Positions 45,798 through 55,478 of a stretch of 64,000 bases of DNA are shown here, piece after piece (the stretch's first letter is position 1; every line of letters begins with the position of its first letter). Source of the DNA: an uncultured Bacteroidales bacterium (GTDB lineage Bacteria > Bacteroidota > Bacteroidia > Bacteroidales > Coprobacteraceae); contig CASFRL010000005.1 of assembly GCA_949297285.1 (NCBI GenBank), positions 1 to 64,000 of the forward strand, in the 5' to 3' direction. A model generated the notes under the pieces. That model was not told the origin of the DNA. It was given only the letters and a program-made list of their open reading frames with translations, and did no database searches. Both the position numbers and the translations under genes were made by a program.

Positions 45798-46925
45798 TTA
45801 TTCGCCATAAATCATTTTCCGTAATCGTTCGGCCTGGTAAGCGTTTGAATATTCCGGAAACAATATTGCTTTTCGTTGTTGTACGATATTCTCATCGACA
45901 GGTTCTTCCATTAGCTTGTTGCATACTTGTACCATTTCATCGGCCGTGTTGACAATATGACATAGAGAGTCCAATCCGCTTCCGGCAAGCATGAGCGGAT
46001 TGGCTACTATATGGCGACCACAGAAAAGGCTGTTGAGCAATTTTAATTTCAATCCGGTATCTTGAAATGTTACAAGTGTATGTATTTGAGCTTGAGAGAT
46101 CAATTTGTCCATTTGCTCTTGTGTCGGATTCGGGATGATACGAACGTTGGGATAAGGTGCTGCGGCTTTGTAAATCGATTCTGTCGGGTTCATTCCTGCG
46201 ATAATGCAGGAATAATTTAACCGACTGAACACGTTCTTTATAAGAAACAATAGAGCCTTTTCATTTTCCGGTACAGACAGTTTCCCGTGATATAATACAT
46301 AATCGGATTTCCCTCTTGAAATCGAGATTTGTTCATTTGCATGAAAACAAGGGATAAATTCGATTTGTTTGTGGGGAAAAATTTTCCGTAAATAAGAGGC
46401 ATCTGTCATAGAAACCGCGACGATAAGGTTTGCCCATTCGGCCTGTTTCTGGAAAAGTTGAAAGCGAAGTCCCTCTAATTGAAAATACCATTTTTTGATA
46501 ATATTGTCGGTCGAATGCGATAATGCCCGATAATAATCATGTTCAATATTGCATTCTCTAAATATCTTCATTCTGTTTCTCAGTCGCTTGTCTCCTATAT
46601 AGTAGCAAGAGTGTAATCCTTCGAATAATATGGGATAATTGTTATTCAATAAATTGCTGATTAAATGCGGATCTTTGCGCCCATATACGTTGTAGGGAAG
46701 GTATGTTAGGTTGGGAATTATTCCTGTGCGACGTTTATAGTAATGTACTTCGTGGCAGATGGCCTCCAATTCCGGACTTTTGGCCCTTTCGTATTCGAAA
46801 CAATGTAAAATGATGTGTACCCCGCATGCATGTAGGGCCTTTAATTTGTAGTATATATCGATTACGCCACCATAGTTCGCTGGCCAAGGAATATTCAAAG
46901 ATATGACATTTAAATATTTATCCAT
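45798..46925 (-). CDS. GT-B fold glycosyltransferase (GT4-like)
   Basis: A 375-residue cytoplasmic protein. The N-terminal acceptor domain (SLNIPWPANYGGVIDIYYKL) and C-terminal nucleotide-sugar domain (DYVLYHGKLSVPENEKALLF, TFQDTGLKLKLLNSLFCGRH) resemble GT4 enzymes. The DTGLKLKLLN segment takes the place of the usual EGFGLPxLEA loop. The start at 46925 (MDKYLNVISL) is preferred over 46943 because it gives the usual short N terminus. It does not sit in a capsule or LPS cluster, so its acceptor is unknown. Its 3' end is convergent with the propeller hydrolase. Confidence 0.8.
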   Translation of the reverse strand: MDKYLNVISLNIPWPANYGGVIDIYYKLKALHACGVHIILHCFEYERAKSPELEAICHEVHYYKRRTGIIPNLTYLPYNVYGRKDPHLISNLLNNNYPILFEGLHSCYYIGDKRLRNRMKIFRECNIEHDYYRALSHSTDNIIKKWYFQLEGLRFQLFQKQAEWANLIVAVSMTDASYLRKIFPHKQIEFIPCFHANEQISISRGKSDYVLYHGKLSVPENEKALLFLIKNVFSRLNYSCIIAGMNPTESIYKAAAPYPNVRIIPNPTQEQMDKLISQAQIHTLVTFQDTGLKLKLLNSLFCGRHIVANPLMLAGSGLDSLCHIVNTADEMVQVCNKLMEEPVDENIVQQRKAILFPEYSNAYQAERLRKMIYGE

Positions 46926-47215
46926 TTTGTCTTTTGTGTACAAGTGAGATAAGGATTTCTAATTCCCTTTACAAAAATATTTAATATTAGCGATTTGTAT
47001 AGGCTAAATTTAGAGTTAATTACTGTTTTTATAAGCAATATATATTTATCTATAAAAATAGTAATAAAATTCAAAAGTGCATAGCCTGTTTCTCTCTTTT
47101 TGGCATTAGTATTTTCCCCGAATCCCTGAAAAGTTTTTTGCGGGGAAAGAAGGGAGGGGGAGAAGGTATGAAATTCAGGGGTTACCGCTCTTTGGGTATC
47201 TTGATCTAATAGAAA
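46926..47215. other. Gene-free stretch with a G-rich purine tract
   Basis: A minus-strand frame of 124 codons runs through it but has no family features. TTTCCCCG (47113-47120) pairs with CGGGGAAA (47141-47148). Between 47142 and 47166 lies a pure purine tract with runs of 4, 3, 5 and 2 G, conspicuous in this AT-rich setting. Confidence 0.5.
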
Positions 47216-47291
47216 AACCATATCGAAAGACTGAAGTCGATATGGTTCTTCTTTATTTTTCAGTGATTGATACTCGTCGATCACTGAAAAA
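47216..47291 (-). terminator. Tandem terminators after malate dehydrogenase
   Basis: First hairpin: 47256-47267 with 47280-47291, a perfect 12-bp stem. Second: 47216-47226 with 47237-47247, a perfect 11-bp stem. On the minus strand the second is followed by TTTCTATT. Both lie within 95 bases after the mdh stop codon. Confidence 0.8.
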
Positions 47292-47309
47292 GTTAGTTGT
47301 AAAGCACTC

Positions 47310-48311
47310 TTATTTTATGTTGGGGTTCAGTGCATGCCATTCGTTGATAGGCGGGATTATACCCATTGCAATAACTTCGTCACGTAAGGTGCATAGATGT
47401 TTGTAACTGTTTTCGAGCTCTTTTTCTTCAGAATCAGTTCCTTTTACTTCTTTATAAGATATACCGTCTTTGGTGATTGCTGTTTCCATTGCCATCATGA
47501 TGTGGTCGAATTTGCCCGAATGCACATATACACCGGCCGGCCAGCGGAAAGGTGCTCCACCCATAGCGGCAGCAATCATCTCGATAGATAAATATGCAGG
47601 ACTTTGGAACGAAGAACGGCCTCTTAAGTCGATGATATGTTTACCACCTTGTATAACTTTTTGTTTTATTTCTTTCCAATCGTTTTCCGGTAATTTTTCG
47701 CTTCCAATTAAAGAGGACAAGGCTTTCCCTTGTACGGTTGTCGTAGAGGCAAATACGGCCATCTGTTCCCCATGTCCGCCATAAGTCCGGCAATTTTTTA
47801 TTTCAGAGGCTGGAATTTTAAAATATTTTACCAATTCGTTCTGCAGCCGTGTACTGTCAAGTGCTGCCAATGTCGAAACTTGAGAAGGTTTGAGTCCTGC
47901 ATAAAGAAGCGTTATCAAACCGGTGATATCGGCCGGATTAAATACAACGACAACATGTTTTACATTCGGACAGTAACTCCGCAGGTCTTTCCCGAACTGA
48001 GCTGCGATTTCAGCATTGCCTTTCAATAAATCTTCACGGGTCATTCCGGCTTTACGGGCAGCTCCACCAGACGAAACGACATATTCGGCTCCGGTAAGAG
48101 CCTCTTTTATATCACTGGTGAAGGTGATATTGGCACCTTCAAATCCACATTGCAACATTTCCTCTGCAACGCCTTCGAGAGCCGGGGCATAAGGATCATA
48201 AAGGCAGATGTTTGGAGTCAGTTTCAGCATTAATGCCGTTTGAGCCATATTTGAGCCGATCATTCCGGCAGCTCCTACGATTGTCAATTTTTTGTCTGTT
48301 AGGTAATTCAT
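47310..48311 (-). CDS. mdh: Malate dehydrogenase
   Basis: Interconverts malate and oxaloacetate with NAD, here most likely in the reductive branch leading to succinate or propionate. The 333 residues carry the Rossmann motif GAAGMIGSNMAQ (residues 13-24), the FNPADITGLI segment, the LDSTRLQNEL loop, and the catalytic His in TYGGHGEQM. The Bacteroidota form lacks the usual RKPGMTR wording and has RKAGMTREDL instead. It is monocistronic, with its own promoter and tandem terminators. Confidence 0.93.
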   Translation of the reverse strand: MNYLTDKKLTIVGAAGMIGSNMAQTALMLKLTPNICLYDPYAPALEGVAEEMLQCGFEGANITFTSDIKEALTGAEYVVSSGGAARKAGMTREDLLKGNAEIAAQFGKDLRSYCPNVKHVVVVFNPADITGLITLLYAGLKPSQVSTLAALDSTRLQNELVKYFKIPASEIKNCRTYGGHGEQMAVFASTTTVQGKALSSLIGSEKLPENDWKEIKQKVIQGGKHIIDLRGRSSFQSPAYLSIEMIAAAMGGAPFRWPAGVYVHSGKFDHIMMAMETAITKDGISYKEVKGTDSEEKELENSYKHLCTLRDEVIAMGIIPPINEWHALNPNIK

Positions 48312-48358
48312 AACCTTTGAGTATTTTTATGTTAGAAATAAATTCGTATTTGTATTAA

Positions 48359-48366
48359 CAAAGGTA
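48359..48366 (-). promoter_or_regulatory. -7 box of mdh
   Basis: TACCTTTG on the minus strand, identical to the box of the tRNA-Ser genes, about 48 bases before the mdh start. A TTCG lies near the -33 position. Confidence 0.6.
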
Positions 48367-48482
48367 CATAATAATTGGTTTTAGCGAATAGGGTATTTCT
48401 TTTTATTCTTTTGGATATAACCAATAGTTATAATACATTTGTGTAAGTGCCTGAATATATGAGCGAAAATATTAATTTGAAA

Positions 48483-49706
48483 TTATTCGATTATTTTGTT
48501 GTATAACTCTTCGTTCTTGTCAATACAAGCTACGGCTTGAATCTTTGCTTTCAGATTTTCTACCGTAATTGGATTTTCTGATATATAATTCCGCATTCGG
48601 CAACCCGATAACGATATAGTCAAGCGTTTGTCTCCTTTTACAAGCAGGTAATCATAAGATTGTCCGATTGTAGTAAGGGCACCATTCATGCCCGAAAAAG
48701 CTTCGACATTGGATATTGCAGTGTGACCTTCTCCTTCGATGACAATCGGGTGTATCTCTTTGACAGATTCTCCTACATTAGCAATAATTGAACCTTGTGC
48801 AATTTGCCAATTTCTGTTTTTTGTACCTGACCCGTTTTTATAAATTCCTATTGTAACACAATCGAGATTGAAGTTTGTCAGTTGACCGTAAGATTCCGGC
48901 CCTAAAAATATTCCGCCGTATGTTCCAAATGTAAATACGTCTATTATTTGAGCGTTGTCGGTATGGTCAATGTAGAATGCGTATTTTTGATTGGCAATTA
49001 CCTTATCAATAACCTCTTGCCTGAATGAACGTCCAAATTCTCTCATATTTGCCGGGTTTACATGACAATGTAAAATTCGCGGAATGTCATAGCAATAATC
49101 AATTCGGATAAATTGTCCGCTGAGAGGATAACCATAACAATGTTCGATGAGAATGAGCTCGCTTGTGTTTTTTGGAGTTGCAGTAAAGTCCATTGCAGTA
49201 TATTCTCCATAAAAGGTAAGACAAGATAAGGTGACCCCATGCGCTTTTTGTCCCCTGCACATTTGAATGGTCGGTTTGTATTTTATTATTTTATCAGCTG
49301 TTGTATAAGTCTGTTCCGGATACCAGAATTGGATACCCCGAATTTGGGTTGCCGACTGCACGGAAATAAATGGTTCATTTTGATCTGTAATACTAAAAAC
49401 CGAACCTACCGGGGTGTTACGAGACGGATGTTTCGTACCCCGTCCTGTCGGTCCGTGTACTCCGATTAGAGAAACGTTCCTTTTCAAGATTATTCCGCCG
49501 TTTACAGGGTAGGGTTCTTCAGATGGTTCAACAAATAATGCAGAGCCCGATTGTGCTGCCCAATCGATCGCTTTTTGTAAATTTTGTTTGTTCACTTCAG
49601 GAGAGTTGGTCGGTAAGACATTGAAATCCCGAATACTTTTGTAATTATTAGCATGCATTGTTATACCATAAATGGTACAGAGAAGGAGTAATTTTAGTGT
49701 TTTCAT
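48483..49706 (-). CDS. Secreted right-handed beta-helix protein (pectate-lyase-3-like)
   Basis: 407 residues with a signal peptide (MKTLKLLLLCTIYGITMHA). From residue 25 it has the pectate_lyase_3-type entry (SIRDFNVLPTNSPEVNKQNL, then ALFVEPSEEPYPV). Beta-helix rungs follow to about residue 370. No GH28 DD motif or clear lyase Lys/Arg set is seen. Similar proteins occur as glycan-active enzymes, as phage-like depolymerases and as non-catalytic surface proteins, so the function is open. It has a very good promoter of its own and no neighbour on its transcript. Confidence 0.78.
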   Translation of the reverse strand: MKTLKLLLLCTIYGITMHANNYKSIRDFNVLPTNSPEVNKQNLQKAIDWAAQSGSALFVEPSEEPYPVNGGIILKRNVSLIGVHGPTGRGTKHPSRNTPVGSVFSITDQNEPFISVQSATQIRGIQFWYPEQTYTTADKIIKYKPTIQMCRGQKAHGVTLSCLTFYGEYTAMDFTATPKNTSELILIEHCYGYPLSGQFIRIDYCYDIPRILHCHVNPANMREFGRSFRQEVIDKVIANQKYAFYIDHTDNAQIIDVFTFGTYGGIFLGPESYGQLTNFNLDCVTIGIYKNGSGTKNRNWQIAQGSIIANVGESVKEIHPIVIEGEGHTAISNVEAFSGMNGALTTIGQSYDYLLVKGDKRLTISLSGCRMRNYISENPITVENLKAKIQAVACIDKNEELYNKIIE

Positions 49707-49736
49707 TGTATGTATTTAGTGTGAATGATATAAATA

Positions 49737-49768
49737 CAAAATTAAAAATCATTTTAACATAAAACAAA
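49737..49768 (-). promoter_or_regulatory. Promoter of the beta-helix gene
   Basis: On the minus strand TTTG (49768-49765), a 20-base spacer and TAATTTTG (49744-49737), an exact Bacteroidota promoter 31 bases before the start codon. Confidence 0.78.
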
Positions 49769-49836
49769 TATAAACCTCTCTGATTTTTAACAAATTGTAT
49801 GGGGAAAATTCAAGTTGAAGCGAATGATGGAATAAA

Positions 49837-49870
49837 AAAATGCGGTTGTTTTAATAAACAACCGCATTTT
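49837..49870 (-). terminator. Terminator of the 2-oxoacid oxidoreductase operon
   Basis: A 15-bp perfect stem (49837-49851 with 49856-49870) and a four-base loop. On the minus strand it is followed by a run of T. It lies 21 bases after the stop codon of the gamma subunit. Confidence 0.92.
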
Positions 49871-49890
49871 CAGTTTGTATGGTATAGATT

Positions 49891-50433
49891 TTATACTTTT
49901 TTGATGATTTCCATACCTTTTAAGATGGCTTGTTCGTTCATCGGAATCAATTTATGGTGACGTTCTGGTAAAGATTTTTTCAATCCTTTCAATACATTTT
50001 CAAGAGATACCATCGGTTTCACCTTTAACAATCCTCCGAGTACGATCATGTTAAACGCTTTAGAGTTTTCCATTTCAATAGCCGTATCCATAGCATCGAT
50101 ACGATATATATCTATATCTTTTCGAGTAGGAGCATGGTGGATTCCATAGCCGTCATATATTAATATTCCACCCGGTTTGACTTTGTTTTCGAACTTTTCC
50201 AATGAAGGTTGGTTCAGAATAATGGCGATGTCGTAAGTATTTAATACGGGAGAGCTGATGCGCTCGTCACTTAGAATAACGGTTACATTAGCAGTACCAC
50301 CACGCTGTTCGGGTCCGTAAGAGGGCATCCAGCTCACCTCTTTGTTTTCCATAAGGCCTGAGTATGCTAAAATCTTACCCATCGAGAGCACACCTTGTCC
50401 GCCGAACCCGGCTATAATAATTTCTTCTTTCAT
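49891..50433 (-). CDS. korC: 2-oxoacid:ferredoxin oxidoreductase, gamma subunit
   Basis: 180 residues of the gamma domain of pyruvate/2-oxoglutarate/branched-chain ferredoxin oxidoreductases. The entry GFGGQGVLSMGKILAYSG is followed by SWMPSYGPEQRGGTANVTVI, which helps bind coenzyme A. It is the last gene of a four-gene operon (delta, alpha, beta, gamma). It starts 20 bases after the beta subunit. Whether the substrate is 2-oxoglutarate (Kor) or 2-oxoisovalerate (Vor) cannot be settled from sequence, so the symbol is provisional. Confidence 0.88.
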   Translation of the reverse strand: MKEEIIIAGFGGQGVLSMGKILAYSGLMENKEVSWMPSYGPEQRGGTANVTVILSDERISSPVLNTYDIAIILNQPSLEKFENKVKPGGILIYDGYGIHHAPTRKDIDIYRIDAMDTAIEMENSKAFNMIVLGGLLKVKPMVSLENVLKGLKKSLPERHHKLIPMNEQAILKGMEIIKKV

Positions 50434-50453
50434 TTGTGATCGATTTTTACAAG

Positions 50454-51215
50454 TTATTCATTTTTCAAATCTCCTAACGGGTATTTGGCAAACATATTCT
50501 GTTCCATCCATTTGTTTGCTTGATCCGGGGTCATTTTCCATCCCGAATTACATGTCGAAACAAATTCTATCAATGAGGTCCCTTTACGTGCCATTGAGTT
50601 TTCAAATGCTTGACGCAACGCTTTTTTCGCTTTTTTGACAGCTGCTGCTGTATGTACGCTTTGACGTGTAACGTAGCATGTTCCGTCTAATTGCGCTACG
50701 AGATTCGAGATTTTCAACGGGTAACCGTTCAGTTCTACATTTCTTCCATAAGGACAAGTGGCGGTCACCATACCTTCCAATGTTGTAGGGGCCATTTGTC
50801 CGCCGGTCATTCCATAGATTGCATTATTGATAAATATAATAACGATATTTTCTCCCCGGTTGCAAGCATGAATGGTTTCTGCAGTTCCGATAGCCGCTAA
50901 GTCTCCATCACCCTGGTACGTAAATACCATTTTTGACGGATTTAGTCTTTTTACGGCTGTTGCTATTGCCGGAGCACGTCCGTGGGCTGCTTCCAGCCAA
51001 TCAATATCGATATAATTATATGCAAATACGGCACAACCTACCGGAGCGATACCGATAGCTTTTTCTTCCATCCCCATTTCGTCGATAACTTCGGCGATGA
51101 GTTTGTGTACAACGCCGTGGCTACATCCCGGGCAATAGTGCATCGGGTTGTCATTCATCAGTCTCGGCTTGGTATATACGATGTTTTCGGGTTTTATGAT
51201 TTCGTTTACATCCAT
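50454..51215 (-). CDS. korB: 2-oxoacid:ferredoxin oxidoreductase, beta (thiamine diphosphate) subunit
   Basis: 253 residues. It binds thiamine diphosphate through GDGDLAAIGTAETIHACNRG followed by IIFINNAIYGMTGGQ, the classic GDG-to-NN motif. The N-terminal HYCPGCSHGVVHKL segment is typical of beta subunits that coordinate the proximal cluster or the cofactor. It decarboxylates the 2-oxoacid and passes electrons to the ferredoxin-like delta subunit. It lies between the alpha (89-base gap) and gamma (20-base gap) genes. Confidence 0.9.
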   Translation of the reverse strand: MDVNEIIKPENIVYTKPRLMNDNPMHYCPGCSHGVVHKLIAEVIDEMGMEEKAIGIAPVGCAVFAYNYIDIDWLEAAHGRAPAIATAVKRLNPSKMVFTYQGDGDLAAIGTAETIHACNRGENIVIIFINNAIYGMTGGQMAPTTLEGMVTATCPYGRNVELNGYPLKISNLVAQLDGTCYVTRQSVHTAAAVKKAKKALRQAFENSMARKGTSLIEFVSTCNSGWKMTPDQANKWMEQNMFAKYPLGDLKNE

Positions 51216-51304
51216 AATCTTGAGTTTTAAATCGTCTGAAAGAAATACTTTCTTTTTTCTATAAAAAATTCGGTTTATATCCTTTATAGAGTAAAATACC
51301 CGAA

Positions 51305-52384
51305 TTATAATAATTTCTGTTTAAGGGCATCGAGAACTTCGTCCGGAGTAGGAACAATTCCTCCTAAACGGCCGAAATGTTCGACTTTCACTTTCCCGTT
51401 AACGGCAAGACGTATGTCTTCGACCATTTGTCCGGCATTTAATTCTACCGAGATCATGCCTTTTACTTTATCGGCGTATTCAGCAATTGCTTTTGACGGG
51501 AAAGGCCATAATGTGATCGGGCGTAATACTCCGACTTTTATACCTTCGGCACGAGCCATTTCCTGTGTTTTCAAACAGATGCGGGCCATAGAACCGAATG
51601 CTACCATCAAATAATCGGCATTTTCGCAACCGATCTCTTCATAACGCACTTCGGCTTCTTCTATTTTGCGATATTTGGCTTGGAAACGTATGTTATTTTC
51701 TTCCATGATGGCCGGGTCTAACTCTAATGACGTAATGACATTCCGTTTATGTCCGACAAGTTTTCCTTGAGTTGCCCATGGCATTTGTTTCCGAATTTCT
51801 TCTTCCGTACGACGGGGACGGAAAGGCGGCAGAACCACTTTTTCCATCATTTGTCCAATAATACCGTCAGCAAGTATTATCGCAGGATTATTGTACTTAA
51901 AGGCAAGATCAAATCCCAGACCTACAAAATCGGCCATTTCCTGGACCGAAGCCGGAGCTAAAGTGATAAGGCGATAATCGCCATGGCCTCCGCCTTTGAC
52001 CGTTTGGAAATAGTCGGCCTGACTGGGTTGTATGGTACCTAAACCGGGTCCTCCTCGCATTACATTGTCGATAAGGCAAGGGAGTTCGGCTCCGGCTATA
52101 TAAGAAATACCTTCTTGTTTTAAACTGACTCCCGGACTTGAGGACGATGTCATTACTGCTTTACCGCAACCCGCACCGCCATAAACCATATTGATTGCAG
52201 CAACTTCGCTTTCTGCCTGAAGTACCACCATACCGGTAGTCTCCCAAGGTTTCATTTCCATTAATGTCTCCATAATCTCAGATTGTGGAGTGATAGGGTA
52301 TCCGAAGTATCCATCAGCCCCGTAACGTATAGCTGCATGGGCTATTGCTTCATTTCCCTTCATTAATTTTACATCTTCTGTCAT
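51305..52384 (-). CDS. korA: 2-oxoacid:ferredoxin oxidoreductase, alpha subunit
   Basis: 359 residues containing the pyrimidine-binding domain (GNEAIAHAAIRYGADGYFGY, then PITPQSEIMETLM) and the C-terminal transketolase-like domain (VGVLRPITLWPFPSKAIAEY). It forms the catalytic pair with the beta subunit. Family members of this length and subunit order are named KorA or VorB. It follows the delta subunit by 46 bases. The operon supplies acyl-CoA and reduced ferredoxin in anaerobes, or works in reverse for carboxylation. Confidence 0.9.
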   Translation of the reverse strand: MTEDVKLMKGNEAIAHAAIRYGADGYFGYPITPQSEIMETLMEMKPWETTGMVVLQAESEVAAINMVYGGAGCGKAVMTSSSSPGVSLKQEGISYIAGAELPCLIDNVMRGGPGLGTIQPSQADYFQTVKGGGHGDYRLITLAPASVQEMADFVGLGFDLAFKYNNPAIILADGIIGQMMEKVVLPPFRPRRTEEEIRKQMPWATQGKLVGHKRNVITSLELDPAIMEENNIRFQAKYRKIEEAEVRYEEIGCENADYLMVAFGSMARICLKTQEMARAEGIKVGVLRPITLWPFPSKAIAEYADKVKGMISVELNAGQMVEDIRLAVNGKVKVEHFGRLGGIVPTPDEVLDALKQKLL

Positions 52385-52430
52385 ATCTTATTTTTAATTT
52401 TTTAAAGTGAAGAGAGTGGGAGACCCTCGT

Positions 52431-52658
52431 TTATAGTTTTACTTTATACACGGTAATGCATCCGTCAGGACACACATAGCCGCAACTGGCACAACCGATA
52501 CAGTTGTCAGGATTTTTCATGTAAGCATAATGATATCCTTTATCGTTTACCTCTTTCGGCTGGAGAGCCAACACGTCGGATGGACATGCCACAACGCAAA
52601 GTTCACATCCTTTGCAACGCTCGTTGTTCACTACAACAGCACCTTTTATTTTAGCCAT
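52431..52658 (-). CDS. korD: 2-oxoacid:ferredoxin oxidoreductase, delta subunit (2x[4Fe-4S] ferredoxin)
   Basis: 75 residues with two CxxCxxCxxxCP cluster motifs: CKGCELCVVACP at about residues 16-27 and CIGCASCGYVCP at about 51-62. The start at 52658 (MAKIKGAVVV) is chosen because the promoter -7 box lies at 52693-52686, on top of the alternative ATG at 52688. It accepts electrons from the alpha/beta pair. It is the first gene of the operon. Confidence 0.92.
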   Translation of the reverse strand: MAKIKGAVVVNNERCKGCELCVVACPSDVLALQPKEVNDKGYHYAYMKNPDNCIGCASCGYVCPDGCITVYKVKL

Positions 52659-52685
52659 ATTTAAATAGATTTGTTTTTGTTCACG

Positions 52686-52693
52686 CAAATGTA
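52686..52693 (-). promoter_or_regulatory. -7 box of the 2-oxoacid oxidoreductase operon
   Basis: TACATTTG on the minus strand fits TAnnTTTG, 28 bases before the korD ATG at 52658. It overlaps the alternative upstream ATG and so decides the start. Confidence 0.6.
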
Positions 52694-52806
52694 GCCTTTT
52701 ATTTTGAAAATAATTTCGAAAACTGCTATTTTTCGATAGAATTAATATTCAAGTTTTGTTAATATGATTAATTTATAATAGATTCTTCTTTATTTTGAGC
52801 AATATG

Positions 52807-52845
52807 AAAAGGCCGATATTTTGTTTTACTAAATATCGGCCTTTT
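52807..52845. terminator. Terminator after the GH95 gene
   Basis: A perfect 15-bp stem (52807-52821 with 52831-52845) with a nine-base loop and A/T flanks on both sides, 15 bases past the GH95 stop codon. Confidence 0.92.
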
Positions 52846-52859
52846 GTATCAGATGATCT

Positions 52860-55298
52860 TTATCGGAGATTTCCGTCTCGTTCTATTATGTATTTTTTCC
52901 CGGGTTCGGTAGTTATATCGTATTCATATATTCTATATAATAGGGGATATTGAGGATTAATCTTTGCTGAGACTAACGGTTTTTTTATGTTTGCCGTTTG
53001 ATAAAATGGGTTAGGGTTATTTCCTTGGGCCGGTTTTATACCTTCCCCTTTTAATGGGACATAAGAGCGGATTCGAAGATTTCCTCCGAGTTTTGATAAA
53101 ATTTGAGCTTTGTTAAGCTGTGTTCCGTCCCATTCCATACTGACTTCGAATCCTCCTCGAGCCATTAATCCTTTTATACTTCCTTTGCGCCAGGCTTCGG
53201 GAAGAGCCGGTAATAGATGTACTGCACCGTCATGACTTTGCAGCAACATTTCGGCTACTCCTGCCGTAAATCCGAAATTCCCGTCGATTTGGAAAGGTGG
53301 ATGTGCATCGAAAAGATTTGGGTAGGTTCTTCCTTCATTAGTACCGTTTTCGACAAGCATCAACATGTTTTGGATAATTTTATAGGCATGGTTTCCGTCT
53401 AATAATCGTGCCCATAAATTTATTTTCCAACCGATTGACCACCCTGTTGCTTTATCTCCTCTGTAAATTAAAGAATTACGTGCTGCCTGAAAAAGTTCTG
53501 GGTGACGATAGGGCGAAATCTGGTTACTGGGGTATAAGCCATACAAGTGCGAAACATGACGATGTTCATTTTTAGGGTCATCTACGTCTTGAAGCCATTC
53601 TTGCAATTGGTTGTATTGCCCAATTTGCATGGGGGCGAGACGATCTATCATATTTTGTAACTTGTTGCAATAATCTTCATTTCCGTTTAATATTTTTGTT
53701 GCGTATAATGCGTTCGAAAGTACATCGAAAACGATTTGGTTATCCATGGTACATCCGGCAATGATAGAGTTTCCGTTCCCTCTTGGTCCGTGTTCTGGTG
53801 AGCTTGAAGGTACTGTCACCATCCATTTATATGTCGGGTGTTCGACTAAAAAATCGAGGAAAAAATCCGCTGCACCTTTTAATGCCGGATATACATCTTG
53901 CAAATATACTTTGTCTCCGGTATAAAGATAATGTTGCCATAGATGTTGTGAGAGCCATGCGCCTCCGTTGGGCCATACATAATCAGCCCCGTCGACCGGT
54001 CCGCAACTGCGCCATAAATCTGTATTATGGTGGGTTACCCATCCGTTACAACCGTACATCTTTTTTGCTGTTTCCTGTCCGTTTACTGAAAGTTCCTTGA
54101 CCATTTGAATCAATGGCTCGTGCGTTTCACTGAGGTTGGTTACTTCTGCCGGCCAGTAATTCATTTCAGTATTGATGTTGATTGTATATTTTCCATCCCA
54201 AGGAGCTTGAAGTTTTTCATTCCAGATGCCTTGTAAATTAGCAGGTTGTCCTCCAGGTTGCGATGATGATATAAGTAAGTATCGCCCGAATTGGAACATG
54301 AGTGTCGCAAGTGAGACGTCATTCCCGTTTTTAAAGTTTTTTATTCTTATATGAGTCTCTTCTTGAGCCGCATTAGAAGTCCCAAGATCTAAAATTACCC
54401 GGTCGAATTGTTTTTTATAATAAGTAATATGGTCTGATAGGGCTTTTTCATACGTTTTTTTTAACGCAGCTTTCATATAGACATCTGCCCGTTTATGTTC
54501 GTTTGCACTTATGTCCTTGTAATTGACAAAATTTGTTGCAGCCGATATATAGATTGTTGCCGTAGTTGCATTAGAAACGGAGAGTTGGTTATTTGATGTT
54601 TTAACTTTTCCATCCGTTGTTTTTATATATGTTTGGGTTTCTATACGGATGCCTCCGGGTACCCCTTCATGGTCGGCACCTTTCCCCGATAAAATCAATT
54701 TCCCTTTTTTACTGGAAACACTATGTTTTAATGGTGAAACATAATCGGCCGTAAAGTTTAAACTTCCTTGCTTGTCACTTGAAATCTTTATAATCACAAC
54801 ATTGTCGACAAACGATGTAAATATTTCTCGGGTATAGGTTATGCCATTTACTTTATAACGTGTTGTCGCAACAGCTCTTTTTAAGTCTAAATCTCGGTAG
54901 TAATCGGTATAGTTTTTATGACCGTCAAAATGTAGTTTTAAACTTCCTATCGTTTGATAAGGCATTCCGTTACGAGGAGTCCTAAATTTCTCTTCCATGA
55001 TCGATTTGGCTTTTCTCGAATTCCCTTCGAATATAAGTCGTCTTACTTCAGGTAAGGCAGTTTTCGCTTCAGGATTGTTATTATGATGAGGTCCTCCTCC
55101 CCAAACCGTTTCTTCGTTTAATTGAATCTCTTCGTCATTCGGAATTCCGTAAACCATAGCTCCTAATCGAGAATTTCCTAAAGGTAGCGCTTCGACCCAT
55201 TGAGTAGCAGGTTGTTTATACCATAATTTTAAATCTTCAGTTTTTGCCCCAAAGATGCTCATTATAAAAATGGCACTCAATAAAAAAATTCTTTTCAT
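52860..55298 (-). CDS. GH95 family alpha-L-fucosidase
   Basis: 812 residues with a signal peptide ([20 protein letters not shown]). The N-terminal beta-sandwich opens with [20 protein letters not shown] and SRLGAMVYG. The (alpha/alpha)6 catalytic domain has [20 protein letters not shown] followed by TEMNYWPAE, and the C-terminal [22 protein letters not shown]95 enzymes invert alpha-1,2-fucose linkages of host glycans or plant xyloglucan. Some act on alpha-L-galactose. It is a single gene with its own terminator, 7 kb from the PUL, with no SusCD next to it. Confidence 0.94.
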   Translation of the reverse strand: MKRIFLLSAIFIMSIFGAKTEDLKLWYKQPATQWVEALPLGNSRLGAMVYGIPNDEEIQLNEETVWGGGPHHNNNPEAKTALPEVRRLIFEGNSRKAKSIMEEKFRTPRNGMPYQTIGSLKLHFDGHKNYTDYYRDLDLKRAVATTRYKVNGITYTREIFTSFVDNVVIIKISSDKQGSLNFTADYVSPLKHSVSSKKGKLILSGKGADHEGVPGGIRIETQTYIKTTDGKVKTSNNQLSVSNATTATIYISAATNFVNYKDISANEHKRADVYMKAALKKTYEKALSDHITYYKKQFDRVILDLGTSNAAQEETHIRIKNFKNGNDVSLATLMFQFGRYLLISSSQPGGQPANLQGIWNEKLQAPWDGKYTININTEMNYWPAEVTNLSETHEPLIQMVKELSVNGQETAKKMYGCNGWVTHHNTDLWRSCGPVDGADYVWPNGGAWLSQHLWQHYLYTGDKVYLQDVYPALKGAADFFLDFLVEHPTYKWMVTVPSSSPEHGPRGNGNSIIAGCTMDNQIVFDVLSNALYATKILNGNEDYCNKLQNMIDRLAPMQIGQYNQLQEWLQDVDDPKNEHRHVSHLYGLYPSNQISPYRHPELFQAARNSLIYRGDKATGWSIGWKINLWARLLDGNHAYKIIQNMLMLVENGTNEGRTYPNLFDAHPPFQIDGNFGFTAGVAEMLLQSHDGAVHLLPALPEAWRKGSIKGLMARGGFEVSMEWDGTQLNKAQILSKLGGNLRIRSYVPLKGEGIKPAQGNNPNPFYQTANIKKPLVSAKINPQYPLLYRIYEYDITTEPGKKYIIERDGNLR

Positions 55299-55393
55299 GA
55301 TTGTGTGTGGTATTATGAATGTTGTTATGAAATATACGGTGTAAATTACTTACCGTTGTTTAAGGCGAATTTAAAAATAAAAAATGAAAAAAC

Positions 55394-55434
55394 AAGAACG
55401 CCATACGCTTTACTGTTCTGCGTATGGCGTTCTT
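55394..55434 (-). terminator. Terminator of the M16 protease gene
   Basis: A perfect 15-bp stem (55394-55408 with 55420-55434), an 11-base loop and a T-rich tail on the minus strand. Confidence 0.92.
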
Positions 55435-55478
55435 GGTGTAAGTGTGATCTTTGCTAAATTGCAGGGAAATTTAGCAAT

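Noticed and set aside
46910-47284. Minus-strand frame of 124 codons upstream of the glycosyltransferase
   Set aside because: It overlaps the 5' end of the real gene and the mdh terminators, and has no domain features or start context.
52860-55298. GH95 fucosidase as a member of the 19-45.7 kb PUL
   Set aside because: It is separated from the PUL by mdh, a beta-helix gene and the 2-oxoacid oxidoreductase operon, and has its own terminator. A functional link is possible but not supported.
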